Shown piece by piece: positions 62,398 through 64,000 of a stretch of DNA of 64,000 bases. The translations under genes were made by a program, and so were the position numbers. Source of the stretch: Legionella sp. (lineage in GTDB: Bacteria; Pseudomonadota; Gammaproteobacteria; Legionellales; Legionellaceae). The notes beneath the pieces were generated by a model that saw only the letters and a list, made by a program, of their open reading frames with translations, did not search any database and was not told the DNA's origin. Position 1 is the stretch's first letter; every line of letters starts with the position of its first letter. The DNA lies in assembly GCA_013911415.1 (NCBI GenBank), contig JACETI010000001.1, positions 248,001-312,000 of the forward strand, in the 5' to 3' direction.

Positions 62398-63009
62398 ATG
62401 TATGTTGTTGGCTTAACAGGGAATATAGGCACGGGTAAATCTACTGTAGCAAATATGTTTAAAGAACACGGTGCTGCCGTACTAAGTGCCGATACAATTG
62501 CTAGAGAAGTGACTCGCCCCTCTGAACCGGCTTGGCAGGAAATTATCAATCACTTTGGTAACGAAATTGTATGCGCTTCCGGAGAAATTAATCGATCGGC
62601 TTTGCGAGAAATTATTTTTCAACGACCCACTGAAAGAACTTGGTTAGAAGCATTATTACACCCTTTAATTCGATCTCGTATTCTGGAAGTACTAGCATTA
62701 CAAAGTGTAAATCAAAAAATTACTTATAGCGTGGTCGAGATTCCTCTTCTTTTAAAGCGGGAAGATTATCCCTACCTTAACCGTGTTTTATTGATCGTTG
62801 CGCCGGAGCAACAAAAAATCTCCCGGCTTATGAAAAGAGACGGTCATTCCGAAGCAGAAGCTTTGGCTATATTAGCCACTCAGCCAAAAGAAACCTTACA
62901 ACGTACTTTTGCAGATGATATTTTGAATAATGACGGTGATCACATAGAACTTGGTAAGCAAGTCTCGCTTCTGCATATAAAATATTTGGAAGATGCTCAG
63001 TCGCAATAA
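62398..63009 (+). CDS. coaE: Dephospho-CoA kinase
   Basis: Last step of CoA synthesis, phosphorylating the 3'-OH of dephospho-CoA. Walker A is GLTGNIGTGKSTVANMF (about 5-21). DTIAREVTRP, LLHPLIRSRI and VVEIPLLLK are typical of CoaE. The ATG at 62398 is chosen because GGGAAGG lies 8-14 nt upstream and the P-loop is then at the usual distance; longer starts at 62335 or 62380 exist. Length is 203 residues, normal for the family. Confidence 0.94.
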   Translation: MYVVGLTGNIGTGKSTVANMFKEHGAAVLSADTIAREVTRPSEPAWQEIINHFGNEIVCASGEINRSALREIIFQRPTERTWLEALLHPLIRSRILEVLALQSVNQKITYSVVEIPLLLKREDYPYLNRVLLIVAPEQQKISRLMKRDGHSEAEALAILATQPKETLQRTFADDILNNDGDHIELGKQVSLLHIKYLEDAQSQ

Positions 63010-63018
63010 TGACTCCAG

Positions 63019-63357
63019 TTACTTAGAAGGTGGATTGGACCAATCTGTGGGCGGAGGCGATCCCCAGGGTGTAGCGGGCGGCTGCTCCCAAGCAGGTTTC
63101 AGTTCCGTATTATTTCTTTCCGTACCGGTATTACGATAAGGGGTTGTATCCATTGCCCCGTTTAAATTAAAGGTGCTACTTGAGCGATCATTCCCCGTTA
63201 ACACTTGATTTTTAGGGGGAGCATAAAAGGGGTCTTGCCCATCTCCTTGCCTTGATTCAGGAGAATAAGCCCCGGGACCAGGTATCCCATCGGCAAGTGC
63301 TACGCAAGCAAAGCAGCCTAGCATGATACTGATACATAACCCTTTTTGCACGTTCAT
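63019..63357 (-). CDS. Small Pro-rich secreted protein, unknown
   Basis: From the ATG at 63357 the protein has 112 residues. A signal peptide (LCISIMLGCFACVALADG) is followed by a low-complexity polar region rich in Gly, Asn and Pro, ending in a Pro/Trp-rich tail (WEQPPATPWGSPPPTDWSN). It has no recognised domain, and no lipobox with proper spacing. A start 10 codons earlier (63387) exists. It converges with coaE at 10 bp. Function unknown; a surface or periplasmic peptide is plausible. Confidence 0.6.
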   Translation of the reverse strand: MNVQKGLCISIMLGCFACVALADGIPGPGAYSPESRQGDGQDPFYAPPKNQVLTGNDRSSSTFNLNGAMDTTPYRNTGTERNNTELKPAWEQPPATPWGSPPPTDWSNPPSK

Positions 63358-63487
63358 GATCGCTCTCAATGTAAAAAGAACACTCATTTAAAGTATAGGC
63401 TATTGTGAAACCAGGGCAGGCTGCGTCTAAATCTCTTTTTTTTCAATTGGGTCAGATTAATGAATACTTACCTAGCCATTAATAGAC

Positions 63488-64000
63488 CTAACAAGCGTGT
63501 TTTTTTGGTCCGCTTGAGGTGTCATCTACCAAGGCAACTTCTTGTGAATCTTTCTTTTGAGAGATCGTTTTTGTATCAAAAAAAGAAATTGCGGGTGCAG
63601 TAATGGTCATTGAATCCTTTAGTTTCTTCTCAAGTCGAGCATAAATTGCATCGACAATACGCGGATCATGTTTTGCACTCTCGCTTGCCAATATTTGATC
63701 GAGAATTTTACCTGTTCCTGGTCCATCCGCCATGAGGAGGTCCAACGGAGATTCGTTTGTAATGATATTCACGGTGCTCAATATTTCAAATGTCAGTGCT
63801 TTTCTACAGGTCCCATTTTTTGAAAGTAAAATCTCTAAAATGCCCATCCCTCTTTGACTGCATAATAGCTTAGAAAAAGTCGATGTATTGTCTTTTGCAA
63901 TAATCGAATACAAAGATTCTGAGCTAATTTGCCCAATCTTTTTTTCATTCTTATTTAACCATTCTAAAAGAATTAAACAACCGATTTCATTGGAGGCTAA
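63488..64000 (-). CDS. C-terminal end of a helical-repeat protein, 5' truncated by window edge
   Basis: The minus-strand frame stays open to the window end, so only about 170 C-terminal residues are visible. A loosely repeated helical unit is seen: NEIGCLILLEWLNKNEK, RGMGILEILLSKN and TGKILDQILASES, each G-x-x-IL-x-x-LL-like, with SPLDLLMADGPG between. This resembles ankyrin-type or other alpha-solenoid repeats but is not a clear match. The tail is polar and ends GPKKHAC. Comparable repeat proteins are common effectors in Legionellales; this assignment is inference. Confidence 0.6.
   Translation of the reverse strand, partial: LASNEIGCLILLEWLNKNEKKIGQISSESLYSIIAKDNTSTFSKLLCSQRGMGILEILLSKNGTCRKALTFEILSTVNIITNESPLDLLMADGPGTGKILDQILASESAKHDPRIVDAIYARLEKKLKDSMTITAPAISFFDTKTISQKKDSQEVALVDDTSSGPKKHAC

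Overview
This window looks like chromosomal DNA of an intracellular gammaproteobacterium of the order Legionellales (Coxiella/Legionella/Aquicella-like). The evidence is gammaproteobacterial housekeeping gene order (rpoZ-spoT, murI-yraN-diaA-dolP, bioA/bioBFH, mutH, aspS) mixed with eukaryote-like genes: an ERG4/ERG24-type sterol reductase, a leucine-rich-repeat protein, an F-box-like giant helical protein and two PP2C-like proteins. No tRNA, rRNA, CRISPR array or intact insertion sequence was seen. The species cannot be named from this sequence.

Layout. 1-2.3 kb: the 3' end of a sterol reductase, then two related-looking signal-peptide/single-TM proteins. 2.5-11.7 kb: envelope and housekeeping genes on the minus strand (dolP, diaA, yraN, murI, spoT, rpoZ, gmk), followed upstream by a Wzc-like tyrosine autokinase and a Wza-like export lipoprotein. 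11.9-14.2 kb: a plus-strand heavy-metal-type P-type ATPase with degenerate motifs. 14.2-20.7 kb: a YggT protein and a tripartite RND efflux system. 20.8-32.7 kb: an accessory island. It is a sugar/glycosyltransferase cassette (GT2, fdtB, a GT61 fusion, fdtA, a broken GT2, a FdtC-like acetyltransferase), flanked by two paralogous PP2C-like genes and by copies of a short direct repeat. 32.9-38.9 kb: a double-barrel outer-membrane protein, an LRR protein, a hydrolase-zapE pair and an unknown membrane protein. 39.1-48.8 kb: yqjG, panBC, tsaD, mutH, mscK, aspS and an FmdB-type zinc ribbon. 48.9-57.7 kb: the F-box-like giant protein, then bioD, and bioHFB divergent from bioA. 57.8-61.9 kb: a third signal/TM protein, then an AT-rich stretch with a LuxR regulator, a frameshifted small gene, a LOG-family gene and a possible transposase scar. 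61.9-64 kb: a Cys-repeat secreted protein, coaE, a small Pro-rich secreted protein and the end of a helical-repeat protein running off the window.

How the genes fit together. FdtA, FdtB and the hexapeptide acetyltransferase form a coherent route to a dTDP-3-acetamido-3,6-dideoxyhexose. The neighbouring glycosyltransferases would use it in a surface glycan, and Wza/Wzc would support export of such a polymer. BioA, B, F, H and D cover biotin-ring assembly, but bioC is not here. The LRR, F-box, PP2C-like and helical-repeat proteins are candidates for host-directed effectors; that is inference from domain type, not demonstrated by the sequence.

The most unusual observation is that both PP2C-like proteins carry the canonical PP2C DGHG motif after the last catalytic motif (the RDN/KDN strand) rather than near the N-terminus. 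This suggests a rearranged PP2C fold.
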